From contig DGBP01000074.1 in assembly GCA_002384855.1 (NCBI GenBank), positions 2,919-66,918 of the forward strand: 64,000 nucleotides of DNA, in the 5' to 3' direction. Both the position numbers and the translations under genes were made by a program. This stretch comes from Nocardioidaceae bacterium UBA4001. Lineage in GTDB: Bacteria > Actinomycetota > Actinomycetes > Propionibacteriales > Nocardioidaceae. This document shows, one piece after another, positions 20,760-30,300 of this stretch. The notes under the pieces were generated by a model, which did no database searches, was not told the origin of the DNA, and saw only the letters and a program-made list of their open reading frames with translations. Positions within the stretch are counted from its first letter, which is position 1; each line of letters starts with the position of its first letter.

Positions 20760-21364
20760 AGCGTCCCCTTGGTGCTGGGCACACCGGTCTCGCGCGGGTC
20801 GAACGCGATCGCGTCGCGCAGCGCCCGGGCGACGGCCTTGAACTGCGCCTCCACGAGGTGGTGCGGGTCGCGACTGGAGAGCACACGCACGTGCAGCGCG
20901 ATCTGCGCGTGGTGGGCCAGGGTCTCGAAGACGTGCCGGGTGAGCGAACCGGTGTACGGCGCACCGGTCCCGCCGATCGTGACGAACGCCTGCGCCTCGG
21001 GCTCGCCGACGTGCACGCAGTAGGGCCGGCCGGAGACGTCGACGGCGCACTGCACGAGCGCCTCGTCGAGGGGCACCAGCGCGTCGCCGAAGCGGCGGAT
21101 GCCCTTCTTGTCCCCCAGCGCCTCCCGCAGCGCGTCGCCGAGCACGATCGCGGTGTCCTCGACGGTGTGGTGGGCGTCGATGTGGAGGTCACCCTCGGTC
21201 TGCACCGTCAGGTCGACCAGCGAGTGCCGGGCGAGCGAGGAGAGCATGTGGTCGTAGAAGCCGACCCCGGTCGAGACCTCTGCCCGCCCGGTGCCGTCGA
21301 GGTCGAGCTCGACGAGGACCTTGGACTCCTTGGTCTCCCGCTCGATGCGTGCGGTGCGGCTCAT
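20756..21364 (-). CDS. hisB: Imidazoleglycerol-phosphate dehydratase
   Basis: Mn-dependent dehydration of IGP to imidazole acetol phosphate. 202 residues, monofunctional (no phosphatase domain, as usual in actinobacteria). Seen: the duplicated metal motifs DLHIDAHHTVEDT and HVFETLAHHAQI, and GVGFYDHML. ATG 21364 overlaps the hisC stop (ATGA). The histidinol-phosphate phosphatase of the pathway must be elsewhere. Confidence 0.97.
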   Translation of the reverse strand: MSRTARIERETKESKVLVELDLDGTGRAEVSTGVGFYDHMLSSLARHSLVDLTVQTEGDLHIDAHHTVEDTAIVLGDALREALGDKKGIRRFGDALVPLDEALVQCAVDVSGRPYCVHVGEPEAQAFVTIGGTGAPYTGSLTRHVFETLAHHAQIALHVRVLSSRDPHHLVEAQFKAVARALRDAIAFDPRETGVPSTKGTL

Positions 21365-22428
21365 GGCTGAAGTACCTCCATCAGGGCGGTGCGGAAGGCC
21401 GCCATCTCCTCTGGCGTGCCGACCGAGACTCTCAGCCAGCCGTCCGGACCAGTCTCACGGATCAGCACGCCGCGGTCGAGCAGCCCCTGCCACACGGCGT
21501 GGCGATCCTCGAACCTGCCGAACAGGCAGAAGTTGGCGTCGCTGTCGGCCACCTCGAGGCCCTGCGCGCGCAGCCAGTCGACGGTGCGGTCGCGCTCCTG
21601 CCGCAGGTCGTCGACCCGGGCGAGCAGCTCGTCGGCATGCCGCAGCGCGACCAGGGCGACGGTCTGGGTGACCGCCGAGAGGTGGTACGGCAGCCGGACC
21701 ACCCGCAGCGCGTCACAGATCTCGGGCGACGCCGCCAGGTAGCCGAGCCGGGCGCCCGCCAGGGCGAAGGCCTTGCTCATCGTGCGCGAGACGACCAGGT
21801 TCGGCGTCGTCGACAGCAGCTCCAGGGCACTGGGCGTGCCGGTGCGGCGGAACTCGCCGTACGCCTCGTCGATCACCACCACCCCCGGCGCCGCCTCGCA
21901 GACCGCCCGCACGGTGTGGAGCGGCAGCGCGGTGCCGGTCGGGTTGTTCGGCGACGGCAGGAGTACGACGGAGGGGCGGTGCTCCGCGATCACGGCGAGG
22001 GCGTGGTCCACGTCGAGGGAGAAGTCCTCCTCGCGGTGTCCCACCACCCACCCCGTCATGGCGTCACGGGCGTACTCGGGGTACATCGAGTAGGTGGGCG
22101 CGAACGACACCGCCACCCGGCCGGGACCGCCGAAGGCCTGCAGGAGCTGGAGCATGACCTCGTTCGACCCGTTGGCCGCCCACACCTGCTCGGGCATGAC
22201 ACCGTGGCCGAGGTAGTCGGCGAGACCCCGGCGCAGCTCGCTGAACTCACGGTCGGGGTACCTGTTGAGGGTGCGGGTCACCCCCGCCACGGCCTCGGCG
22301 ACGTCTCGGGCGACCGCCTCGCTCGGCGGGTAGGGGTTCTCGTTGACGTTGAGGGCGACGGGCACGTCGAGCTGGGGGGCGCCGTACGGCTCGATGCCAC
22401 GCAGCTCCTCCCTGAGGGGAAGGACCAT
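21361..22428 (-). CDS. hisC: Histidinol-phosphate aminotransferase
   Basis: PLP enzyme transferring an amino group from glutamate to imidazole acetol phosphate. 355 residues, fold-type I. Seen: LNVNENPYPPSE at the substrate entrance, PNNPTGTALP, DEAYGEF and the PLP lysine in SRTMSKAFALAGARLGY. ATG 22428 lies three bases after the hisD stop. Family members can also act on aromatic 2-oxo acids. Confidence 0.95.
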   Translation of the reverse strand: MVLPLREELRGIEPYGAPQLDVPVALNVNENPYPPSEAVARDVAEAVAGVTRTLNRYPDREFSELRRGLADYLGHGVMPEQVWAANGSNEVMLQLLQAFGGPGRVAVSFAPTYSMYPEYARDAMTGWVVGHREEDFSLDVDHALAVIAEHRPSVVLLPSPNNPTGTALPLHTVRAVCEAAPGVVVIDEAYGEFRRTGTPSALELLSTTPNLVVSRTMSKAFALAGARLGYLAASPEICDALRVVRLPYHLSAVTQTVALVALRHADELLARVDDLRQERDRTVDWLRAQGLEVADSDANFCLFGRFEDRHAVWQGLLDRGVLIRETGPDGWLRVSVGTPEEMAAFRTALMEVLQP

Positions 22429-22431
22429 GAG

Positions 22432-23724
22432 CTACTCCCCGAGCCTGACCCGCACCGCGGCCGCGTGGCCGGGCAGGTCCTCGGCGTGGGCGAGGTTCAC
22501 GACGTGCTCGGCGACGTCGCGCAGCGCCTGCTCGTCGTAGTCCACGACGTGCACGGCCTTGAGGAACGACCGCACCGACAGCCCCGAGGAGTAGCAGGCG
22601 GCGCAGCCGGTCGGCAGCACGTGGTTGGACCCGGCGGCGTAGTCGCCGAGCGAGACCGGGGCGAACCCGCCGATGAAGACCGCGCCGGCGTTGCGGACCC
22701 GGGCGGCCCAGCGTTCGGCGTCCTCGGTCTGGATCTCGAGGTGCTCCGCGGCGTAGCCGTTGACGACCGCCAGGCCCTGCTCGAGGTCGTCGACGAGGAC
22801 GATCGCCGACTGCCGGCCCGACAGGGCGGTGGTGATCCGCTCGACGTGCTTGGTGACCGAGATCTGCTTGTCGAGCTCGGCCTCGACCTCGGCGGCGAGT
22901 CGCTCCGAGGGGGTCACCAGCACCGACGCCGCATGCGGGTCGTGCTCGGCCTGGCTGATCAGGTCGGCGGCGACGAACCGCGCGTCGGCGGTGTCGTCGG
23001 CCAGGATCCCGATCTCGGTGGGACCGGCCTCGGAGTCGATGCCGACCACGCCCTTGAGCAGCCGCTTGGCCGAGACGGTGTAGATGTTGCCGGGGCCGGT
23101 CACCATGTCCACCGGCCGGCAGGGCCCGGCGCCGTACGCGAACATCGCCACCGCCTGGGCACCACCCACGGCGTAGACCTCGTCGATGCCGAGCATTGCG
23201 CAGGCCGCGAGGATCGTCGGGTGCGGCAGCCCGCCGTTGCTCTTCTGCGGCGAGGAGGTCAGCGCGATGGAGCCGACACCGGCGACCTGGGCGGGCACGA
23301 CGTTCATCACCACGCTGGACACCAGCGGTGCGAGCCCGCCGGGGACGTAGAGCCCGACCCGCTCCATGGGCACCATCCGCTGCGTGACGGTGCCGCCCGG
23401 GACGACCTGGGTGACCACGTCGGACTCCAGCTCGGCCTCGCAGGTCAGCCGGAGCCGGCGGACGGACTCCTCCAGGGCCGCCCGGACCGCCGGGTCGAGC
23501 TGCTCGAGGGCCTTGTGCAGCTCCGCGGGAGGTACGGCGATCTCGGACTGCTCGACGTCGTCGAAACGGGAGGCGAACTCGGTGATCGCCTCGACCCCGC
23601 GATGGCGCACCGCGTCGCAGATGGGGCGGACGACGTCGAGGGTGCCCTCGACGTCCATCTCCGCGCGCGGCACGATGCTGCGGTAGTCAGGGGTGGTGCC
23701 CCTGAGGTCGATTCGGCGAATCAT
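22432..23724 (-). CDS. hisD: Histidinol dehydrogenase
   Basis: Zinc-dependent, NAD-linked oxidation of histidinol to histidine in two steps. 430 residues. Seen: VGLYVPGG, GPGNIYT, the DSEAGPTEIG loop, zinc ligands in SQAEHDPHA and the catalytic region NHVLPTGCAA. First gene of the hisD-C-B-H-(membrane protein)-priA-hisF series, so the operon promoter should lie in the 133 bp shared with the divergent Lon-domain gene. Confidence 0.97.
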   Translation of the reverse strand: MIRRIDLRGTTPDYRSIVPRAEMDVEGTLDVVRPICDAVRHRGVEAITEFASRFDDVEQSEIAVPPAELHKALEQLDPAVRAALEESVRRLRLTCEAELESDVVTQVVPGGTVTQRMVPMERVGLYVPGGLAPLVSSVVMNVVPAQVAGVGSIALTSSPQKSNGGLPHPTILAACAMLGIDEVYAVGGAQAVAMFAYGAGPCRPVDMVTGPGNIYTVSAKRLLKGVVGIDSEAGPTEIGILADDTADARFVAADLISQAEHDPHAASVLVTPSERLAAEVEAELDKQISVTKHVERITTALSGRQSAIVLVDDLEQGLAVVNGYAAEHLEIQTEDAERWAARVRNAGAVFIGGFAPVSLGDYAAGSNHVLPTGCAACYSSGLSVRSFLKAVHVVDYDEQALRDVAEHVVNLAHAEDLPGHAAAVRVRLGE

Positions 23725-23844
23725 GCGTCAAGTGTAGGGCGGCGGATCCGGGCGGCCGGGCCGGTGTCCGCCCGGGGTGCCGGTGCCCGAACGCCCGCGG
23801 TCCCGCCGCGCCATGAGGACGGGCCCCACCGCCCCTGCGGTGGG

Positions 23845-23850
23845 TAGGTT
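23845..23850 (+). promoter_or_regulatory. -10 box for a probably leaderless transcript
   Basis: TAGGTT ends seven bases before GTG 23858. No ribosome site is visible. The arrangement matches the one at 17214 and supports leaderless expression from the start codon. Confidence 0.5.
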
Positions 23851-23857
23851 GGTCCGC

Positions 23858-24541
23858 GTGACCGACGAGCTGCCCCTCTTCCCGTTGAACACCGTGCTGT
23901 TCCCGGGCCAGACGTTGCAGCTCCACGTCTTCGAGGAGCGCTACCGTGCGCTGGTGCGACACCTGCTGACCGTCGCGGACAGGAGCCAGCGGCTGTTCGG
24001 CGTAGTCGCGATCCGCGAGGGCCACGAGGTCGGCTCGCACGGGGTGCAGTCGGTGCACCGGGTGGGGTGCGTCGCACAGATGACCAGCGTCGCCCCGGCC
24101 GACGAGGGACGTTTCGACATCGAGGTGGTCGGCCGGGAGCGGTTCCAGCTGCGTGCCCTGGACTCCTCCGGGGAGTACCTCGTGGGCACGGTCGAGACCG
24201 CCTCCGACGTCGGGGACCCTTCGGTTCGTGCCGGCGCGGGGTCGACGGAGGCCGACCGCGCCCGGGCCACCTTCGCGGCCTATCGGGACAGGATCTCGCA
24301 GATCCGGGGGGCCGACATGCTCGACGTCGTGCTGCCGGCCGAGCCGGTGTACCTCTCCTACACGCTCGCCGCGACCTGCCTGCTCTCCCTCCCCCAGCGG
24401 CAGGAGCTGCTCGAGATCGGCAGCGCGGACGAGCGACTGGCGATGCTGCGCCACCTCATGCGCGAGGAGATGCGGGCCATGCAGGCGGTCCCCTCGCTGC
24501 CCGCCACCGAGGTGTCCCGCACCGGGTGGTCCGCGAACTGA
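23858..24541 (+). CDS. Lon N-terminal (substrate-binding) domain protein
   Basis: 227-residue stand-alone LON substrate-binding domain without the AAA or protease parts. Seen: LPLFPLNTVLFPGQTLQLHVFEERY at the N terminus (the hallmark), then FGVVAI, a beta-rich middle with DIEVVGRERFQL, and a helical C-terminal half ending in LMREEMRAMQ. Function unproven; a protein-binding or quality-control role is inferred from the domain. GTG 23858 is chosen for the -10 spacing and the exact domain start. The next gene starts on its stop codon (TGATG). Confidence 0.85.
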   Translation: MTDELPLFPLNTVLFPGQTLQLHVFEERYRALVRHLLTVADRSQRLFGVVAIREGHEVGSHGVQSVHRVGCVAQMTSVAPADEGRFDIEVVGRERFQLRALDSSGEYLVGTVETASDVGDPSVRAGAGSTEADRARATFAAYRDRISQIRGADMLDVVLPAEPVYLSYTLAATCLLSLPQRQELLEIGSADERLAMLRHLMREEMRAMQAVPSLPATEVSRTGWSAN

Positions 24542-25029
24542 TGGCGCGCAGGAAGAGCCCGGGAGGCACCCCCGCGACCGTCGCCCTGACCGAGGCGGGC
24601 GTCGCGTTCACCACCCACGCCTACGAGCACGACCCGTCCGCGACCTCCTTCGGCCTCGAGGCGGCGCACGTCCTCGGGCTGCCCCCCGGACAGGTGTTCA
24701 AGACGCTGCTCGCCGACGTGGACGGCCGCTTGGTGGTAGGGATCGTCCCGGTGTCCGGCCGGCTCGACCTGAAGGCGCTCGCGGCAGCCGTCGGCGGCAA
24801 GCGCGCGACGATGGCCGACCCCGCGACCGCCGAGCGGGCCACCGGGTACGTCGTCGGGGGCATCTCCCCGCTCGGGCAGAAGCGGCGTTACCCCACGGTC
24901 GTCGACGAGTCCGCGCTCAGCCACGACACCGTGTACGTGTCGGGCGGCCGCCGGGGCCTCGACCTCGGACTGTCGCCCGCGGACCTGCTGCGGCTGACCG
25001 GGGCCACGACCGCGGCCCTCGCCCGCTGA
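24541..25029 (+). CDS. ybaK: YbaK/EbsC-type Cys-tRNA(Pro) deacylase
   Basis: Editing-domain protein that hydrolyses mischarged Cys-tRNA(Pro). 162 residues. Seen: ATSFGLEAAHVLGLPPGQVFKTLLA with the conserved lysine, GKRATMADP, and VVGGISPLGQKRRYPTVVD, all typical of YbaK. Its ATG shares one base with the preceding stop codon, so the two genes are co-translated. Substrate preference is a family inference. Confidence 0.9.
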   Translation: MARRKSPGGTPATVALTEAGVAFTTHAYEHDPSATSFGLEAAHVLGLPPGQVFKTLLADVDGRLVVGIVPVSGRLDLKALAAAVGGKRATMADPATAERATGYVVGGISPLGQKRRYPTVVDESALSHDTVYVSGGRRGLDLGLSPADLLRLTGATTAALAR

Positions 25030-25048
25030 CACGCACAGGACACGAGCG

Positions 25049-25078
25049 GGGCCGGCCGGGTCACCACCCGGCCGGCCC
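25049..25078. terminator. Bidirectional terminator-like hairpin
   Basis: GGGCCGGCCGGGT (25049-25061) pairs perfectly with ACCCGGCCGGCCC (25066-25078) around the loop CACC. It sits between the stops of two convergent genes. There is no T-run, as is common for GC-rich actinobacterial stops. Confidence 0.7.
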
Positions 25079-25094
25079 TGTCGGCGTCGCGTCG

Positions 25095-26723
25095 TCAGTC
25101 CGTGGTCAGGCGGAACAGGCCTCGGGTGACCCCGTCGTCCTCGACCCAGCCGCTGACCCCGACGGCGTCGAGGGGCTCGAGGTTGGCCAGAACCTTCCGG
25201 GTCTCCGCGTCCGGGCCACTGCCGAGCTCGCTGCCCCACTCCACCCAGCGGCTGACCGCGTCGAAGTCGAGGTAGAAGACCGAGCCGGACTCCTCTGCGT
25301 GCGGGACGGCCGCCTGGAAGGTGACGTCGTCGCCCAGTGAGCCGGATCCGGCCAGCTCCTGCACGTAGCCCTGGTTGAGGCCCACGGCCACGCTGCCGTC
25401 GCCCTCCTCGACCACGAGCATGTCCGCGTAGGGGCCCATCAGCTTCTTGATCTTGCCGAGCACGTCGGTGATCTCGGCCGGGTCGCCGGTCAGCCGGGCA
25501 CCCGCGGCCACCGCCGCCGGGTCCTCCGCGGCGGCCTCGAGGTCGAGGTCGCCCGCGACGGCGATGCTGGCGCTGTCGCCCAGGAGCTTCTCGAGGTCCT
25601 CGGGCAGCTCGAGGCCGGTCTCCGCCTCGAAGTCGCGCAGCATCGGCTCGGGGACCTCCTCCCCCATCATCTCCTCGAGGGTGTCGAGGTAGTTCTGGAT
25701 CCAGCCCTCGCCGAAGGCGACGGAGTACACCCCGGCTGTGCCGGCCGGCAGCTCTGCGGCGTGGGAGCTCCCCTTCGGAACGGCCCAGGCGAACTCCTCG
25801 GGCATCTCGTCGCTCACGAACTCCATCTCGGCGGCCCCGTCGGAGAACCGCACGACGCCGGCCATCGCGCCGAGGTCGGCGTACATCTGCGACATCTGCT
25901 CGTTCATGGCCGTCATCTCGTCGAGCATCGCCTGCTCCTCGGGGCCGGCCATGCCGCCGGGGGGCACCATCGCCTCGGACCAGTCGAACTCGCCGAAGGC
26001 TCCGGGCGCGGCGTACATCGTCACGATGCCGGGCTCACCCACCGCCTCGGTCCAGGTCGTGAAGTCCTCGTCGTCGGCGAGCGCGGACTCCTCCGCAGCC
26101 TTCGCGAAGGCGTCGGCGTTCTCCTGGGTGTCGGTGATCAGTGCGTAGTCGCCGGAGAAGGCGAACGCGACCTCCTCCTCAGCGGCCTCGTCGCAGGAGA
26201 GGAGCTTCGCGAGCCCCGTGCCGGCAGCCTCCTGGTCGGTGACCTGGAGGGTCACCAGCGGCACGACCTCGCCCTCGCCGCCGGCGGGCATCCCCGCCAC
26301 CGCGACCCGGTCACCCATCCACGACGCGATGTCGCGGTCGTAGTCGAGGTCGCAGTCGGACTCCTTCTGGATCTCGTCGAAGATCCGCTTGCGGACGTCC
26401 CCCTGGGCGTCCATCCCCAGCTCCTTCTCGAGAGCAGGGAACTTCTTCGCGATCTTGACCGCCTCGATCTTCTGGCTTGCCGAGGGATCGAGGTCGAGGC
26501 TGACGTAGCCGAGAGCGTTGGCGGGCACGGCGACGGCGGGCTGGTCGCCCGACGACATCAGCGTGGCGGCCGCCCAGCCGCCCACGGCGACGACACCGAC
26601 GAGGCCGGCGGCGGCCACGGCACCCACGAAACCCTTCCGGGAGCGACGTTCTGGTGTGGAGCCGGCGGCGGATGCGTCGCCGAGGTACTCAGGCTCACCG
26701 GGGCGTACGGGATCGTTCGACAT
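25095..26723 (-). CDS. DUF3352 membrane-anchored extracytoplasmic protein
   Basis: 542-residue protein with a polar cytoplasmic N terminus, one membrane helix at about 33-56 and a large acidic exported domain that fits DUF3352. Seen: YVSLDLDPSASQKIEAVKIAKKFP just after the anchor, two cysteines (CDLDYD, LLSCDE) that may form a disulfide, and Met/Glu-rich helices around 265-290. Function unknown. Ends next to a convergent hairpin. No operon partner is evident; 46 bp separate it from the membrane gene downstream of dnaE. Confidence 0.75.
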   Translation of the reverse strand: MSNDPVRPGEPEYLGDASAAGSTPERRSRKGFVGAVAAAGLVGVVAVGGWAAATLMSSGDQPAVAVPANALGYVSLDLDPSASQKIEAVKIAKKFPALEKELGMDAQGDVRKRIFDEIQKESDCDLDYDRDIASWMGDRVAVAGMPAGGEGEVVPLVTLQVTDQEAAGTGLAKLLSCDEAAEEEVAFAFSGDYALITDTQENADAFAKAAEESALADDEDFTTWTEAVGEPGIVTMYAAPGAFGEFDWSEAMVPPGGMAGPEEQAMLDEMTAMNEQMSQMYADLGAMAGVVRFSDGAAEMEFVSDEMPEEFAWAVPKGSSHAAELPAGTAGVYSVAFGEGWIQNYLDTLEEMMGEEVPEPMLRDFEAETGLELPEDLEKLLGDSASIAVAGDLDLEAAAEDPAAVAAGARLTGDPAEITDVLGKIKKLMGPYADMLVVEEGDGSVAVGLNQGYVQELAGSGSLGDDVTFQAAVPHAEESGSVFYLDFDAVSRWVEWGSELGSGPDAETRKVLANLEPLDAVGVSGWVEDDGVTRGLFRLTTD

Positions 26724-26769
26724 GCGGGTTCCTGAGGTGGGAGGTGGCTGGGCTAGCCCAGGCTAGGCC

Positions 26770-27342
26770 CTACCGGTCCGTCGACGCGGCGTTCTCCCCG
26801 ACTCCACGGTCACGATCCGGCATCGCCCCGGGAACCGGCTCCCGGGGCAGGTCGGCCCCCGGCGAGGACCACAGGACCATGAGCGAGCCGGCGAGCACCG
26901 CCACCGGCCACATGAGGTAGAAGGGCACGGCCGAGACCGCGAGCGCCACCGGCGCGTGCGCGCCCCGCTCCGCCTCCGCGAGCACGGTCTCGGGGTCCTC
27001 CGGACCGAGCGCCGCGCCCACCGTGGCCATCACCCACGCGGCCGCGACGGCCCCGAGCACGAGGAGTACGACGGTCAGCCGGAAGTCGCGGGTGCGCCAC
27101 CAGGTGAGGCCGAGCCCACCGAGGAAGCCCGCCACGACCGCGATGACGGAGTACCACCCGTCGACCGCGAACCGCCTCGAGAGCTCCAGCTCGCCCATCG
27201 CTGCCCCGTCACGCGACTTCGTGAGCACCGCGGGGTCCACCAGGAGTGACCAGAGCACACCCCCCAGGACGCCCAGCACGACGAGCGCGCCCACGACCGT
27301 GACGGTGTCAGCGAGCGCTCCTCGACCTACCCGGGCCGTCAC
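26770..27342 (-). CDS. Small four-helix membrane protein downstream of dnaE
   Basis: 190-residue protein with four hydrophobic helices (about 13-35, 60-83, 92-113, 143-165) and a charged tail. It resembles the DUF2567-type membrane proteins in length and helix spacing, but I cannot confirm membership. GTG 27342 overlaps the dnaE stop by four bases, which fixes the start and ties its translation to the replicase gene. Confidence 0.6.
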   Translation of the reverse strand: MTARVGRGALADTVTVVGALVVLGVLGGVLWSLLVDPAVLTKSRDGAAMGELELSRRFAVDGWYSVIAVVAGFLGGLGLTWWRTRDFRLTVVLLVLGAVAAAWVMATVGAALGPEDPETVLAEAERGAHAPVALAVSAVPFYLMWPVAVLAGSLMVLWSSPGADLPREPVPGAMPDRDRGVGENAASTDR

Positions 27343-30300
27343 GAGCCCGCGAGGCAGCTGGGGCCCAGCAGCGCCTTGAGGTCGGCGAACAGGGACTGGG
27401 ACGACGTCACCCGCAGCCGGTCGTCGAGACGCAGCACCGTCGTGGACGTCTTCGTCATCAGCTTCAGCCGGACCTCGGTGACGCCGGGGTGGGTGCCGAG
27501 CACCTCCTTGAGCTGCTCCACCACCGGTGGGGTGCACCGGGTCGAGGGCATCGAGATCACCACCGGCCCGGACGGCCCGTCGGTCAGGTCCGGGAGGCTC
27601 ACCTCCTGGCCGTGCAGCTCGGGCTGGTCCTTGCTGCGGCTGAGCCGGCCCTTGACGGTGACGATGGCGTCCTCGTTGAGCAGGGTCGCCGCGAGCTGGT
27701 AGGCGCTCGGGAAGAGCAGCACGTCGATGGCGCCCTCGAGGTCCTCGACCGTGACCATCGCCCACGCGTCGCCGCGCTTGGTGATCTTGCGCTGCACCGA
27801 GGTGATGAGGCCGCAGACGCTGACCGTCGACCCGTCGGCACGGTCCTCGTCGACGAGCAGCTGGCCGATCGTGCAGTCGCTGCCGGAGGCGAGGATGTGC
27901 TCGAGCCCGAGCAGCGGGTGGTCGGAGACGTAGAGACCGAGCATGTCGCGCTCGTGGCCGAGCAGGGTGGTCTTGTCCCACTCCTCGATGTCGGGGATGG
28001 CCACGGCCATGTCGAAGGCCGCCTCGGACCCCGAGTCGAGGTCGTCGAAGAGCGAGTCCTGGCCGCCGCCGGAGTCGCGCTTGATCGTCGCGTAACGGTC
28101 GGCCGCCTCCTCGTGGACGGCCACGAGCGCGCGACGCTTGTGCTTCATGTCGTCGAAGGCGCCGGCCTTGGCCAAAGACTCGAGCACCCGCTTGTTGCAG
28201 ACCTGGGCGGGGACCTTGTCCATGAAGTCGTTGAAGTCGAGGTAGCGGCCCTTCTCCTCGCGGGCGGCCACGATGCCGTCGACGACGTTGCCGCCGACGT
28301 TGCGGATCGCTGTGAGGCCGAAGCGGATGTCGCGCCCGACCGGGGTGAAGTTCGAGGCCGACTCGTTGACGTCGGGCGGCAGCACCTGGATCTTCATGCG
28401 GCGACACTCGTTGAGGTAGATCGCCATCTTGTCCTTGTCGTCCTTCACCGACGTCAGGAGCGCCGCCATGTACTCGGCCGGGTAGTTGGCCTTGAGGAAG
28501 GCGGTCCAGTAGGAGACCACGCCGTACGCCGCGGAGTGGGCCTTGTTGAAGGCGTAGTCGGAGAACGGGAGCAGGATCTTCCACAGCGTCTCGACCGCAT
28601 CCATCGAGTAGCCGCGTTCGGTCATGCCCGCCGAGAAGATCGCGAACTGCTTGTCCAGCTCCTCCTTCTTCTTCTTGCCCATCGCCCGCCGGAGCAGGTC
28701 GGCCTGTCCCAGGGAGTAGCCGGCGAGCTTCTGCGCGATCGCCATGACCTGCTCCTGGTACACGATCAGGCCGTAGGTCTCGCCCAGGACGTCCTCGAGC
28801 GGCTCGGCCAGCTCGGGATGGATCGCGACGACCTCCTCGCGCCCGGTCTTGCGGCGGGCGTACTTGTTGTGGGAGTCCGCACCCATCGGTCCGGGGCGGT
28901 ACAGCGCGCCCACGGCCGAGATGTCCTCGAAGGTGTCGGGGCGCATGCTGCGCAGGAGCGCGCGCATCGGGCCGCCGTCGAGCTGGAAGACGCCGAGCGT
29001 GTCGCCGCGCTGGAGCAGGGCGTACGTCGCCGGGTCGGTCAGCTCGAGCTCCTCGAGCACCACCTGCTCGCCGCGGTTGGCCTCGATGTTCTTGATCGCG
29101 TCGTCGAGGACGGTGAGGTTGCGCAGCCCCAGGAAGTCCATCTTGATGAGGCCGAGCGCCTCGCAGGTCGGGTAGTCGAACTGCGTGATCATCGCGCCGT
29201 CGGCGGGACGCTTCAGCAACGGGATCACGTCGACCAGCGGCTCGCTCGACATGATCACGCCGGCGGCGTGGACGCCCCACTGCCGCTTCAGGCCCTCGAT
29301 GCCGATGGCCGTGTCGACCACGCGCTTGACGTCGCTGTCGCCCTCGTAGAGCGAGCGGAACTCCCCGCCCTCGCCGAACCGCTTGTGGTCGGGGTCGAAG
29401 ACGTCCTTGAGGGGGACGTCCTTGCCCATGACGGCGGCGGGCATGGCCTTGGTGATCCGGTCGCCCATCGCGAAGGGGTAGCCGAGGATCCGGGAGGAGT
29501 CCTTCACGGCCTGCTTGGCCTTGATGGTGCCGTAGGTCACGATGTACGACACCCGGTCGTCGCCGTACTTCTCGGTGACGTACCGGATCACCTCACCGCG
29601 CCGGCGCTCGTCGAAGTCGATGTCGAAGTCGGGCATCGACACGCGGTCGGGGTTGAGGAACCGCTCGAAGATCAGACCGTGCTGGAGCGGGTCGAGGTCG
29701 GTGATCCGCATCGCGTAGGCGACCATCGAGCCGGCACCGGAGCCCCGGCCCGGGCCTACCCGGATGCCGTTGTCCTTGGCCCAGTTGATGAAGTCGGCGA
29801 CGACGAGGAAGTAGCCAGCGAAGCCCATCTGGGTGATGACGCCGACCTCGAACTCCGCCTGCTTGCGGACCTCGTCGGGCACCGCGCCGCGGTAGCGGAA
29901 GTCGAGACCCTTCTCGACCTCCTTGACCAGCCAGGAGTCCTCGCTCTCCCCCTCGGGGCAGGGGAAGCGCGGCATGAAGGTGCCGGTGCCCTCGGTGAAC
30001 GAGACGTCGCAACGCTCGGCGATCAGCAGCGTGTTGTCGCAGGCCTCGCGCAGGTCGTACTTGTCGACCCACAGCGCCCGCATCTCCTCGGCGGACTTGA
30101 TGTAGTAGCCGTCGCCGTTGAAGGCGAAGCGCTGCCCCGGCCCGTCACCGGCGGGGACGTCCATCGTGCTGCCGGAGTTGATGCAGAGCAGGTGCTCCTG
30201 GCTCTTGGCGTCCTCGCGGTTGACGTAGTGGGAGTCGTTGGTCGCCAGCAGCGGGATGCGCAGGTCCTTGGCGAGCCGGAGCAGGCCGTCGCGGACCCGG

